This document shows positions 56,897 to 64,000 of a stretch of DNA of 64,000 nt, in pieces (positions within the stretch are counted from its first letter, which is position 1; the number at the start of each line of letters is the position of its first letter). Position numbers and translations under genes: made by a program. Origin of the DNA: CAVYXZ01 sp965223835 (lineage in GTDB: Bacteria > Chloroflexota > Anaerolineae > Aggregatilineales > Phototrophicaceae); contig CBDCXQ010000001.1 in assembly GCA_965223835.1 (NCBI GenBank), positions 1,054,001-1,118,000 of the forward strand, read 5' to 3'. Below the pieces are notes generated by a model. That model did no database searches. It was not told the DNA's origin and worked only from the letters and a program-made list of their open reading frames with translations.

Positions 56897-58132
56897 ATGG
56901 CAACATTTATTCACGCACCTCACCAGGGCACAGCTTTCTCCGCGCTGCGCCACCGCAATTTTCGCCTGTATATCGGCGGTCAGCTCGTCTCGATTTCCGG
57001 CCTGTGGATGCAGTCAGTGGCCCAGGGCTGGCTGATTTTCCATCTGACCCGCTCGGAGCTGGCATTGGGGCTTGTGGCCTGTGCAGCGGGCATTCCATCG
57101 CTGTTTTTCTCGCCGTTCGCCGGTGTGGTGGTAGATCGCTTTCCGCGCCGCACCTTGCTGCTGATGACTCACACGATACAGCTGCTGAATTCGTTCCTGA
57201 TGGCAGGATTGGTGCTAAGTGATACCGTTCAGGTCTGGCATGTTGTCCTGCTGGCGTTCCTGATGGGTCTGTCAAATTCGATTGACGCCCCGGCCCGCCA
57301 GGCATTCATTAAGGATATGGTCGGGGGTGATGATCTGGCGAGTGGGATCAATATTAACTCGTTGATGATTAATGGTGCGCGGGTTGTTGGCCCGGCGTTT
57401 GCTGGCATGCTGTTGGTGACAGTGGGTGCGGGCTGGTGTTTTTTGCTACGCGGGTTCTCGGTGCTGGCGATTCTCTTGTCCTTGAGCCTGATGCATATGG
57501 AAGGGCGGGTGCCTGGTGTGGGACGCGGGTCGCCGTTGCGCCTGATGCGTGAAGGTGTGCATTTTTCACGGCATCACGTCACTATTCTGCCGCTGCTACT
57601 TCTGGCGGCAGTTATTTCAACCTTTGCGGTGAATACCATCACGTTGCTGCCGGCGTTTGCCGATAGGGTGTTACACTTACCGGTAAATGGTCTGTCGCTA
57701 CTGACTATTTCGCAGGGATTGGGAGCCATCATCGCCGGGCTGATGCTGAGCGCCCTGTCACAGCGTTATGGACGCGGTCGCCTGACTATGATGATGGTGC
57801 CGCTGCTGGTAGTCAGCATGATTTTGATGGCGTATGTACCGGTTCTTGAGGCGAGTATGGCGTTTATGAGCCTGATTGGTTTTGGTATGGTGGCGTTTTT
57901 TGTGAATGTGAACACCCTGCTACAAAATGAGGTTCCAGATGATTATCGGGGGCGGGTGATGAGCCTGTATACACTGACGTTTTTGGGTCTAACCCCGCTG
58001 GGGGCGCTTGCGTTGGGCATGATTGCCGAGCGCGTCGGCACCCCCAATGCGCTGGCGTTATACGCAGTGATTACCGGTGTTTTAAGTGTGGGGATTATTC
58101 TGCGTTGGCGCAGTATCCAGCGACTTGTTTAA
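56897..58132 (+). CDS. MFS transporter, EntS/MFS_3 type
   Basis: Membrane carrier of 411 residues from ATG 56897; longer in-frame extensions upstream lack membrane or family features. 'ALRHRNFRLYIGGQLVSISG' is the typical N terminus of this branch, with 'FAGVVVDRFPRRTLLL' as the loop 2-3 motif and 'NSIDAPARQAFI' in helix 4-5. Twelve helices are expected. Relatives export siderophores (EntS) or drugs. It diverges from the radical-SAM gene across 161 bases that show no clear promoter. An intrinsic terminator ends the unit. Confidence 0.88.
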   Translation: MATFIHAPHQGTAFSALRHRNFRLYIGGQLVSISGLWMQSVAQGWLIFHLTRSELALGLVACAAGIPSLFFSPFAGVVVDRFPRRTLLLMTHTIQLLNSFLMAGLVLSDTVQVWHVVLLAFLMGLSNSIDAPARQAFIKDMVGGDDLASGININSLMINGARVVGPAFAGMLLVTVGAGWCFLLRGFSVLAILLSLSLMHMEGRVPGVGRGSPLRLMREGVHFSRHHVTILPLLLLAAVISTFAVNTITLLPAFADRVLHLPVNGLSLLTISQGLGAIIAGLMLSALSQRYGRGRLTMMMVPLLVVSMILMAYVPVLEASMAFMSLIGFGMVAFFVNVNTLLQNEVPDDYRGRVMSLYTLTFLGLTPLGALALGMIAERVGTPNALALYAVITGVLSVGIILRWRSIQRLV

Positions 58133-58153
58133 TTCTCTCATTTGCGATCTTCA

Positions 58154-58185
58154 ACGGAGATGTTTGATTGAGCATCTCCGTTTTT
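58154..58185 (+). terminator. Intrinsic terminator after the MFS gene
   Basis: ACGGAGATG (58154-58162) pairs exactly with CATCTCCGT (58173-58181), followed by TTTTT and TATTTG. Confidence 0.93.
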
Positions 58186-58225
58186 ATTTGCCCCCTAATT
58201 CTGCGGGGTTCTTCAAATTAGACCT

Positions 58226-58252
58226 TTGTGAACCTTAATGATCTGATATGAT
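58226..58252 (+). promoter_or_regulatory. Promoter of the DIP1984-family gene
   Basis: TTGTGA (58226-58231) and an extended -10, TG-A-TATGAT (box 58247-58252), with a 15-base spacer; the extended box compensates for the short spacing. Confidence 0.45.
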
Positions 58253-58290
58253 GTCTTTTATCGCACAATTAATGATGAAAGGGGTTGGCA

Positions 58291-58764
58291 ATGAAACTGG
58301 CAGAAGCGTTGATCTTACGGGCCGACGCCCAGAAACGCATTCAGCAACTACGCGAACGGCTCAATCGGTCGGCAAAGGTGCAGGAAGGTGATACACCGCC
58401 TGAGAATCCGCAGGAATTGCTGGATGAATTGCAGCGCGTGGTCGCCGATTTTACCGATTTGGTGAAGCGCATCAACCGTACCAACGCGCAAGCAACTTAC
58501 GATGCGGAGCGCACGATCACCGACGCGCTGGCCGAACGCGATGGATTAATGAATGAACGCAGTGTCCTGGCCGGTGTGATCGAAGCCGCCGCTGGCGCCA
58601 ATCCGTACAATCGCTACGGTATGCCGATGGGCGGTGATGTGAAGATGTTCCGGGCTGTCGATGTGGCTGCAATTCAAACGCGGATGGATGACCTGTCCCG
58701 CCAGTATCGTGAACTGGACACCCAGCTTCAGTCGCTGAACTGGCAGGTTGATGTCATCGAGTAA
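58291..58764 (+). CDS. DIP1984-family protein
   Basis: Cytosolic protein of 157 residues from ATG 58291 (GGGG 6 bases upstream; the TTG two codons earlier is less likely). The whole chain is helical: 'KLAEALILRADAQKRIQQLRERL' is the family's N-terminal signature (core: LAEALILRADAQKRI), then 'DLVKRINRTNAQ', 'ITDALAERD' and a C-terminal coiled region. The family, sometimes called septicolysin, is widespread in bacteria and has no settled function. Full length. The gene has its own promoter and no operon partner. Confidence 0.88.
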   Translation: MKLAEALILRADAQKRIQQLRERLNRSAKVQEGDTPPENPQELLDELQRVVADFTDLVKRINRTNAQATYDAERTITDALAERDGLMNERSVLAGVIEAAAGANPYNRYGMPMGGDVKMFRAVDVAAIQTRMDDLSRQYRELDTQLQSLNWQVDVIE

Positions 58765-59007
58765 GTGCTACAGTTGTTAGCCGTGAATTTCAGAAGCGGG
58801 TACGACCCACCAACCGGGTAAGTTGGAACTACTCCCTGATCTGGACAGGACCGTTGAGCAAGGAACGATAGTCACAAATTAGCTCAGCAAGGTCACGGGG
58901 CACAGGGGCACAGCATATTGTTATTACCACGTACCGATCTGATAACGACGGTGAGGGCGGGATTGGGGCGATTGTAGCACCCTGAAACACGATGGAATCA
59001 ACCGAAT

Positions 59008-59628
59008 GTGAGTAAGATGCACCGACTCTATAACACCATGAACTACAAAGCTGAGTTTGCCGAAAACAATCAGCCACCACGTCTCACAGTTGAGACGATG
59101 GACAATCATGTTTACTTCTACGCTGATGTGGACAGTGATCGCTGCCTGGCCCTGATTCGGGCGATTCGGGAGGCTGATTCGGAATTGCGGTCCGAACAGC
59201 TTTCACGGGGACTGGAAGGCCAACCGCCGACACCGATCTGGCTGCACATTCATTCCTATGGGGGTGATCTGTTTACCGGTTTCAGCGTGGCCGACCAACT
59301 GGCAATGATTAAGTCGCCGGTCTATGCGGTCATTGAGGGCATTTGCGCCAGCGCCGCCACCTTGATTGCGATGTCATGTCAGCAGCGTTATATCCTGCCG
59401 AACAGCTTTATGCTCATCCACCAGCTTTCAAGTTTCATGTGGGGGACACACGAGCAGTTCAAAGATGAGATGAACCTGCAAAACAAAGCGATGGACCGGC
59501 TCGTGCAATTCTATGTCCAGCGGGCGCAGGTCACTGAGGAGCAACTGCGCGAAATGCTCACCCGCGATTTCTGGCTGGATGCTGAAGCCTGTGTTGAACA
59601 TGGTTTCGTGGATGAAATTCTGGCCTAA
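59008..59628 (+). CDS. ClpP-like serine protease
   Basis: Protein of 206 residues of the S14 (ClpP) family. The oxyanion region 'WLHIHSYGGDLFTGFSV' and nucleophile Ser in 'GICASAATLIAM' are clear, the His is in 'LIHQLSS', and the acid is probably the Asp in 'TRDFWLDAEA'. It ends 'GFVDEIL', the normal ClpP end. The N terminus is longer and does not match the axial loops of true ClpP; the start (GTG 59008, with ATG 59017 or 59038 as alternatives) is uncertain. No ClpX or ClpC gene adjoins, so it may be a ClpP2-type subunit or an independent peptidase. The 243-base gap before it shows no feature. Confidence 0.82.
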   Translation: MSKMHRLYNTMNYKAEFAENNQPPRLTVETMDNHVYFYADVDSDRCLALIRAIREADSELRSEQLSRGLEGQPPTPIWLHIHSYGGDLFTGFSVADQLAMIKSPVYAVIEGICASAATLIAMSCQQRYILPNSFMLIHQLSSFMWGTHEQFKDEMNLQNKAMDRLVQFYVQRAQVTEEQLREMLTRDFWLDAEACVEHGFVDEILA

Positions 59629-59645
59629 GTTTTTACTCAGCGAGA

Positions 59646-59678
59646 AACAGCGTGCCGCCCAGCTGGTGCGCTGTTTTT
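59646..59678 (+). terminator. Intrinsic terminator after the ClpP-like gene
   Basis: AACAGCG (59646-59652) pairs exactly with CGCTGTT (59669-59675), followed by a T-run and TATTTT. Confidence 0.85.
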
Positions 59679-59720
59679 ATTTTCATTGTTCTTACCAATT
59701 AGCGCAATTGTGGCGTAGCC

Positions 59721-59750
59721 TTGTTGAGATGAGTAACTCTGCGCTATAGT
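59721..59750 (+). promoter_or_regulatory. Promoter of the gene at 59758, probably leaderless
   Basis: TTGTTG (59721-59726), an 18-base spacer and TATAGT (59745-59750). The -10 box ends 7 bases before the ATG at 59758, and there is no room for a Shine-Dalgarno. Confidence 0.55.
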
Positions 59751-59757
59751 TTGGCCC

Positions 59758-60177
59758 ATGACGATTCTGCCGCCAATTTCACTGGATACTGACTGGATCT
59801 GTGCTTACTTTGAAGTCGAGCCAGTTCTGTTTGAGTTTGCCAACGACCAACAGGTTGACTCGTTGGCTGAGTGGTCATTTGCCAAAAATCGGGTTGATAA
59901 TTGGGCAGCTTGGCTTAAGCGTTCTTTCCAATTGGAAGCTACTGATTATTGTGTGAACTACTTTCTCTATCTGGATTCGGCCCCCGCTGGTACCCGCATT
60001 TACCTGAATGGACAGCAAGTAGCAACGTATACACCACCCGGTTTAGATGATCCGCCTTATGAACTGGATATTACGCTGAACGTCGCACTGGGTGCTAATG
60101 AGATCGCCTTTCGCGTAGACTGGAACGCCGCTGGTCAGTTTGCCGGGGTGCGCTTGCAGCCGGTCCCCTGTGAGTAA
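59758..60177 (+). CDS. Small beta-rich protein resembling a galactose-binding jelly roll
   Basis: Cytosolic protein of 139 residues with no signal peptide. The pattern 'WLKRSFQL', 'NYFLYLDSAPAGTRIYLNGQQV', 'YELDITLNVALGANEIAFRV' (quoted in parts: LDSAPAGTRIYLNG, LNVALGANEIAFRVDW) resembles the sugar-binding jelly roll at the start of GH2 beta-galactosidases, in which a 'Y-L-N-G' turn and 'G-x-N-x-I-A-x-R-V' strand are typical. No catalytic domain is attached. The promoter lies so close to the ATG that the mRNA is probably leaderless. Neighbours are unrelated. Family assignment is tentative. Confidence 0.6.
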   Translation: MTILPPISLDTDWICAYFEVEPVLFEFANDQQVDSLAEWSFAKNRVDNWAAWLKRSFQLEATDYCVNYFLYLDSAPAGTRIYLNGQQVATYTPPGLDDPPYELDITLNVALGANEIAFRVDWNAAGQFAGVRLQPVPCE

Positions 60178-60194
60178 GGACGTAAACCCTCACA

Positions 60195-60223
60195 TTGACG
60201 GTTATATTGGCAGACGCTACAAT
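60195..60223 (+). promoter_or_regulatory. Promoter of miaB
   Basis: TTGACG (60195-60200), a 17-base spacer and TACAAT (60218-60223), giving a leader of about 35 bases. Confidence 0.65.
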
Positions 60224-60264
60224 AATTTCGCCTTTGTTAAAGTAACCGAGACTTATAACTACTG

Positions 60265-61635
60265 ATGAAATATCACATCTGGACACTGGGCTGTCAAATG
60301 AATGTGGCCGATTCGCAACGGCTGGCTTCTGAACTGGAACGGCTGGGCCATCAGGCCGCGACGGATCCAGATCAGGCGGATATTCTGGTGGTGAATACCT
60401 GTGTCGTGCGCCAGAGCGCCGAAGACAAGGGCCTGGGCCGTTTGCTGTCATTGCGCGGCCTCAAGGAGCAACATCCCGAAAAAGTGGTGGGAGTGATGGG
60501 TTGCATGGTGGGCGTGCGCGACCCGCTGCGCCTGCGGGAGCAATTGCCATTTGTGGATGTATTCATGCCCCCCTCCGAACCCGGCCCCATGACTAATTTT
60601 CTGGCAGACATCGAGACGGAAACCAGCGTCCGCCAACAGGAAGCGATTGACCGGAAACAACGGGATGCGTTGCAAGATGGTGATTTGATTCTGCCGGTTC
60701 ACGAGCAGGGCCAGTTGATTACGGCCCATGTTCCGGTGGTTTATGGGTGCTCTCATGCCTGTAGTTTCTGCATTATTCCGTTTCGGCGGGGTATCGAACG
60801 CAGCCGCAGTGTGGGCGAGATCGTCGCCCATGTGCGCAGTCTGGCGCTGCAGGATGTCAAAGAGGTAACGTTGCTGGGGCAGATTGTTGATCGTTATGGT
60901 AAGGATATTGCTGATGGCCCTGATCTGGCGGATCTGCTACGCATTGTGCACGATGTTGCCGAAGAAACCGGTCTGGAGCGAATTCGCTTTTTGACCAGCC
61001 ATCCCAACTGGATGACCGATAAGTTGCTGGATACTGTTGCGGAATTACCGCGAGTGATGCCGCACATCGAAGTTCCGGTTCAGGCAGGGGATGATGAGGT
61101 TTTGGCGCGGATGAAACGCGGTTATACCCAGGCCAATTATCGCCGGTTGATCGCCAATATTCGCCAGCGTGTTCCCGATGTTGCCATCAACACCGATATT
61201 ATCGTTGGTTTTCCCGGTGAGACTGCGGCTCAGTTCCAGCAAACTTATGATCTACTGGCTGAACTCAAACTCGACAAGGCCCATCTCGCGCGCTACAGTC
61301 CACGCCCCAACACGGTGAGCGACCGGACGATGCCCGACGATGTGCCAGAGGACGAGAAAAAACGGCGGCATAGCTTGCTGGATGCGTTGCAGGCTGAAGT
61401 CGTCGCGGAGATTAATCAGCGCTTTTTGGGACAGGTAGTATCGGTGCTGGTTGAAGAACAGCATAAAGGCAAATGGCGCGGTCGCACGCCCCAGAATAAA
61501 CTGGTGTTCTTTGAAGCGCCCGGTAATCAACTGGGGCAGGTGGTCGATGTTGAGATCACCTGGACCGGTCCCTGGAGTATGCAGGGCCGATTGCCAGTGA
61601 CACAGCCAGTACCGGAACTCGTAGTGATTGATTAA
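60265..61635 (+). CDS. miaB: tRNA-2-methylthio-N6-dimethylallyladenosine synthase
   Basis: Adds the methylthio group to isopentenyl-adenosine 37 of tRNAs reading UNN codons. It has 456 residues. The N-terminal UPF0004 domain has C10, C46 and C80 for the auxiliary iron-sulphur cluster; the radical SAM motif is C162-S-H-A-C166-S-F-C169 with 'IIPFRRG' after it; 'VPVQAGDDEVLARMKRGY' and 'INTDIIVGFPGET' are core motifs. A TRAM domain ends the chain, with 'GRTPQNKLVFFE' as the MiaB-type signature. One oddity is 'LLGQIVDRYG' where most MiaB have LLGQNVNSYG. Single gene with a good promoter and no visible Shine-Dalgarno. Confidence 0.93.
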   Translation: MKYHIWTLGCQMNVADSQRLASELERLGHQAATDPDQADILVVNTCVVRQSAEDKGLGRLLSLRGLKEQHPEKVVGVMGCMVGVRDPLRLREQLPFVDVFMPPSEPGPMTNFLADIETETSVRQQEAIDRKQRDALQDGDLILPVHEQGQLITAHVPVVYGCSHACSFCIIPFRRGIERSRSVGEIVAHVRSLALQDVKEVTLLGQIVDRYGKDIADGPDLADLLRIVHDVAEETGLERIRFLTSHPNWMTDKLLDTVAELPRVMPHIEVPVQAGDDEVLARMKRGYTQANYRRLIANIRQRVPDVAINTDIIVGFPGETAAQFQQTYDLLAELKLDKAHLARYSPRPNTVSDRTMPDDVPEDEKKRRHSLLDALQAEVVAEINQRFLGQVVSVLVEEQHKGKWRGRTPQNKLVFFEAPGNQLGQVVDVEITWTGPWSMQGRLPVTQPVPELVVID

Positions 61636-61690
61636 TGCCGACGCGCATTGGCGTGGGTTGCAAACGTTGTGCTAGAATTGAGCCTATCAA

Positions 61691-61720
61691 TTGCGGCGTA
61701 TTGGCTTTTTGTCGTATACT
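61691..61720 (+). promoter_or_regulatory. Promoter of the V4R-domain gene
   Basis: TTGCGG (61691-61696), an 18-base spacer and TATACT (61715-61720), about 98 bases before the ATG. Confidence 0.5.
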
Positions 61721-61818
61721 TGTAAAAGCAGCCTGTTGGGACCTGCTCCCATTGCTGATAAATGCTGTTTGTAGTAAACCGCGGTTGGCTATACTCACCG
61801 ATTGGAGGACCAGGCACA

Positions 61819-62451
61819 ATGCCACGTGAGAAGAGCGGATATTATTATCCCAACAAGTTTGCCCGGATCACCGTAGAAGCAATGGAAGAAATCATGGGTA
61901 AGAATGGTCTCAACGCCATTCTAAACTTGGCCGGGCTGGAGCATCTGATTGACAATTATCCCCAGGATAACCTTGAAAAAGGGTTTGATTTTGCCGATTA
62001 TACGGCGCTGAACGTCGCGCTGGAAGAAATGTATGGACCGCGTGGGGGACGGGGGCTGGCATTACGGGCTGGTCGTGCCACCTTTGCGCAAGGTCTGCGT
62101 GCCTTTGGTGCACTCGCCGGCGTTGGCGACCTGGCTTTTAAGGTGTTGCCGCTCAGCGCGAAACTCAAGGTTGGGGTGCCCGCGATGGCGAATATTTTCT
62201 CCCAATTTTCCGATCAAATCTCCAATGTTCATGAAGAAGGTAATGATCGTATCGTCTACACCCTTGAACGCTGTCCAATGTGTTGGAGCCGTCAAGCTGA
62301 CCGCCCGGTGTGTTATGTCGGACAGGGTTTGTTGCAAGAAGGTTTACGTTGGGTTTCAGGTGGGCATGAATTTAAGGTTGATATGACCACCTGCATCGCA
62401 AAGGGTGATGATATGGGTCGTTACGTCATTTACAAAGAACCCATCGGCTAG
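61819..62451 (+). CDS. V4R-domain (4-vinyl reductase-like) protein
   Basis: Protein of 210 residues from ATG 61819, with TTGGAGGA about 10 bases upstream. The N-terminal helical part ('FARITVEAMEEIMGKNGLNAIL') precedes a V4R domain whose signature cysteines are in 'ERCPMCWSRQ' and 'PVCYVGQGLL', with another Cys in 'DMTTCIAKGD'. V4R domains bind small hydrophobic ligands or metals; they occur in bacteriochlorophyll 4-vinyl reductase BchJ and in transcription regulators. No photosynthesis gene is in the window, so a pigment role is not supported. Stand-alone gene between miaB and a lipoprotein. Confidence 0.82.
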   Translation: MPREKSGYYYPNKFARITVEAMEEIMGKNGLNAILNLAGLEHLIDNYPQDNLEKGFDFADYTALNVALEEMYGPRGGRGLALRAGRATFAQGLRAFGALAGVGDLAFKVLPLSAKLKVGVPAMANIFSQFSDQISNVHEEGNDRIVYTLERCPMCWSRQADRPVCYVGQGLLQEGLRWVSGGHEFKVDMTTCIAKGDDMGRYVIYKEPIG

Positions 62452-62482
62452 CTCCCGCGTTTTTAAGTTTAGATTGTCCCTT

Positions 62483-62506
62483 AACCCCGTCCGCTGTGGC
62501 GGGGTT
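62483..62506 (+). terminator. Hairpin after the V4R gene
   Basis: AACCCCG (62483-62489) pairs exactly with CGGGGTT (62500-62506), starting 31 bases after the stop. The following bases (CGTTGG) lack a T-run. Confidence 0.55.
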
Positions 62507-62555
62507 CGTTGGATTCGTGCGGGTTGAACGGTGGTGAATCGTTGCTGGCAACGCG

Positions 62556-62584
62556 TTGCCCCGCTTTTCAGCTAGTGCTAGAAT
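62556..62584 (+). promoter_or_regulatory. Promoter of the SH3/CARDB lipoprotein gene
   Basis: TTGCCC (62556-62561), a 17-base spacer and extended -10 TG-C-TAGAAT (box 62579-62584). Confidence 0.5.
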
Positions 62585-62618
62585 GCATAGTAGATTTCGC
62601 TCTTACTCAAGGACTTGT

Positions 62619-63791
62619 ATGCGAAACGCGATACTCTGTCTTAGCTTGCTCTTCATCCTGACTGCTTGCAACCTGTCTCGGACTCGGCCTTCAGCGCAAA
62701 TCCCAACGGCGACAGCCAGTTCTGCCGGTAGTGGCAAGCCCGAGGTCACGATTTCGTCTCCGGCAGATGGTGATGAAATTGTGGTGGGTACTGACCTCCT
62801 GGTGAGCGCCCTCGCGACCGATGCGGTTGGGGTCACACGGGTTCAATTGATTGCCAACAATCAGATTGTCAAAACAGTATCATCGGAAGCGGCAACTGGC
62901 GATCAGAGTATGAATGTGTTATTGGACTATAAACCGTCAACGGCGGGTACGGTTAAGTTGGAAGTCATCGCCTATCGTGGCGCAGTTGCCAGCGAACCGG
63001 CCACGATTGATGTGACCGTGCGAGCCAATCAATCGCAGGTTACGGCAACGATAATCCCGCAACCGGATGTCCCGGTCATTGATCCGAACGACCGCACCTG
63101 CCGCGCGTTGGTGAATGTCGGTTTAAACGTCCGCGTAGGACCCGGCACCTCGTATAATCGCATCACGACGGTTCAACCCGGTACCCAGGTTCCGATTATC
63201 GGGCGAGTCGGCGATAATTCCTGGTGGCAGGTCCGGGTGAATTCTGGGCAAACGGGTTGGGTGATTCAACGGAATCCCAACAACATTAACGAAGAATTTA
63301 TCACCATTCTGGGTATTTGCACGTCGATTCCAATTATCAATCCACCGCCACCCCCAACCATTGTTGTGCCAACGCCGACGCGAACGAATACGCCCCCGCC
63401 AACCGCGACGACGGTGCCCCCGCCATCCAATACGCCGCAACCGGCTGACCTATTGGTGATAAGCATCAGCGGTGAGACAGTTGTCACGATTCCGCTGGGC
63501 GAAACGAGCGCAACACGTACCTACTCAGTAGCAATCACCAATAATGGTAATTCGGATACCGGGCAATTCAGTAACTCAATCCGCATTATTCCAGGCGGTG
63601 TTGCTGAGGAACTCGGGGTCGTGGGCAATCTGGGACCAGGGCAGAGTATTTCGCTGACGATTGATCTCACATTTGACACGGTTGGTGAATTCACGATCCA
63701 GGTTGATGCTGACAGTGAAGATGATGTTGATGAAACCAGCGATTTTAACAATCGAGGTACGCTGGATATTGCAATCCTGGCAGAAAGTTAA
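62619..63791 (+). CDS. Lipoprotein with Ig-like, SH3b and CARDB domains
   Basis: Surface lipoprotein of 390 residues from ATG 62619, with AAGGA 5 bases upstream; upstream in-frame starts would add a basic, non-signal extension. Lipobox LTAC (C17). A bacterial Ig-like domain (about 40-130; 'VTISSPADGDEIVVGTDLLV'), an SH3b domain (about 155-225; 'GLNVRVGPGTSYN', 'GWVIQ'), a Pro/Thr linker and a C-terminal CARDB-type beta-sandwich ('SVAITNNGNSDTGQF', 'DETSDFNNRGTLDI') follow in order. SH3b domains usually bind peptidoglycan peptides, so this is probably a wall-contacting surface protein. Nothing enzymatic is visible. Confidence 0.88.
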   Translation: MRNAILCLSLLFILTACNLSRTRPSAQIPTATASSAGSGKPEVTISSPADGDEIVVGTDLLVSALATDAVGVTRVQLIANNQIVKTVSSEAATGDQSMNVLLDYKPSTAGTVKLEVIAYRGAVASEPATIDVTVRANQSQVTATIIPQPDVPVIDPNDRTCRALVNVGLNVRVGPGTSYNRITTVQPGTQVPIIGRVGDNSWWQVRVNSGQTGWVIQRNPNNINEEFITILGICTSIPIINPPPPPTIVVPTPTRTNTPPPTATTVPPPSNTPQPADLLVISISGETVVTIPLGETSATRTYSVAITNNGNSDTGQFSNSIRIIPGGVAEELGVVGNLGPGQSISLTIDLTFDTVGEFTIQVDADSEDDVDETSDFNNRGTLDIAILAES

Positions 63792-63822
63792 CGGGACGTT
63801 AGTTGAGGTTAGAAAGAATTAA

Positions 63823-63851
63823 TTGCGCCAGAATCTGGGGCGGCATACAAT
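63823..63851 (+). promoter_or_regulatory. Promoter of the gene at 63858, probably leaderless
   Basis: TTGCGC (63823-63828), a 17-base spacer and TACAAT (63846-63851). The box ends 6 bases before the ATG, so +1 should fall on the start codon. Confidence 0.6.
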
Positions 63852-63857
63852 GATATT

Positions 63858-64000
63858 ATGCTAATACGTGTACTGATTATCAATCGACAACTGGTATTCG
63901 CTGTAACCATCAAGCAGGCGTTAGAACAAACGGGTGCCTTTGAGGTTCATCCATTTACTGACCCAAATGCGGCGATGGAATATTTGCGCACGAATCCGCA
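63858..64000 (+). CDS. Receiver-like protein, cut by the window edge
   Basis: Only the first 47 codons are in the window. They read MLIRVLIINRQLVFAV..., then 'ALEQTGAFEVHPFTDPNAAMEYL', the beta1-alpha1-beta2-alpha2 pattern of a receiver domain. The usual acidic pair after strand 1 is replaced by Asn-Arg, so if it is a receiver it may be a degenerate one; the phospho-Asp position lies beyond the edge. No Shine-Dalgarno is seen and the promoter suggests a leaderless mRNA. Confidence 0.6.
   Translation, partial: MLIRVLIINRQLVFAVTIKQALEQTGAFEVHPFTDPNAAMEYLRTNP

Noticed and set aside
58765..59007. Possible RNA gene or small ORF in the gap before the ClpP-like gene
   Set aside because: Searched for tRNA arms, strong hairpins and a coding frame with a ribosome site; none was convincing.

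Overview
The window reads as a chromosomal segment of a mesophilic Chloroflexota bacterium, probably near Anaerolineae. This is inferred from gene content and protein style, not from a marker-gene tree. Pointers are lipoproteins whose lipobox cysteine is followed by long Thr/Pro linkers, a glycogen pathway built on GH57 enzymes and a DUF3417-type glucan phosphorylase, AddAB-type recombination, a V4R-domain protein, and many soluble or receiver-only two-component proteins. No rRNA, tRNA, CRISPR array, phage block or insertion sequence was recognised. Coding density is high.

Layout. 1-2.4 kb: a membrane-anchored cohesin-domain protein followed at once by a dockerin-bearing protein. 2.5-8.2 kb: an EF-G paralogue, FtsH and xylulokinase. 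8.4-16.1 kb: housekeeping and unknown genes (thioredoxin-fold YyaL-type protein, Eis-like acetyltransferase, DEDDh exonuclease, a TPR lytic transglycosylase lipoprotein). 16.2-26.1 kb: glycogen metabolism, with GlgP, two tiny stand-alone CBM48 proteins, and an operon of GH57 branching enzyme, GlgA, GlgC and a second GH57 protein. 26.2-28.6 kb: a soluble histidine kinase with its receiver protein, and a divergent receiver protein. 28.1-37.1 kb: a tight operon of receiver protein, NERD-like membrane protein, AddB, AddA and a multipass membrane protein. 37.1-40.8 kb: a minus-strand operon of PHP phosphoesterase, glycosyltransferase, methylglyoxal synthase and sulfatase. 41-43.2 kb: a membrane histidine kinase that appears to lack its phospho-acceptor histidine. 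43.2-49.6 kb: a copper and electron-transfer region (MFS exporter under a Fur-like box, two-domain multicopper oxidase, cupredoxin-like protein, tandem PCuAC chaperone, SCO protein, a relic of a second multicopper oxidase, cytochrome c lipoprotein). 49.6-53.3 kb: sugar isomerase-like protein, TPR protein and sugar-acid dehydratase. 53.4-56.7 kb: a PD40 repeat protein and a PIN toxin/antitoxin pair lying between two copies of the 3' end of a B12-radical-SAM gene. 56.9-64 kb: MFS transporter, DIP1984 protein, ClpP-like protease, MiaB, V4R protein, SH3/CARDB lipoprotein and a receiver-like gene cut by the window edge.

How the genes work together. The glycogen block supplies ADP-glucose synthesis (GlgC), chain extension (GlgA), branching (GH57) and phosphorolysis (GlgP). 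GlgP and the CBM48 pair diverge from a region with two palindromes, TTTGT(G/C)ACAAA. The copper block pairs copper delivery to the oxidase (PCuAC, SCO) with extracytoplasmic copper oxidation and a c-type cytochrome. AddAB repair is co-transcribed with a receiver domain, which is unusual.

The most unusual signals are: the toxin/antitoxin cassette between duplicated radical-SAM 3' ends; the kinase without its histidine; the cohesin-dockerin pair outside any cellulosome; the paired palindromes at the glycogen locus; the addAB operon with signalling partners; and at least three genes whose -10 box lies 6-7 bases before the start codon, implying leaderless mRNAs. Promoter and terminator calls are by eye only.
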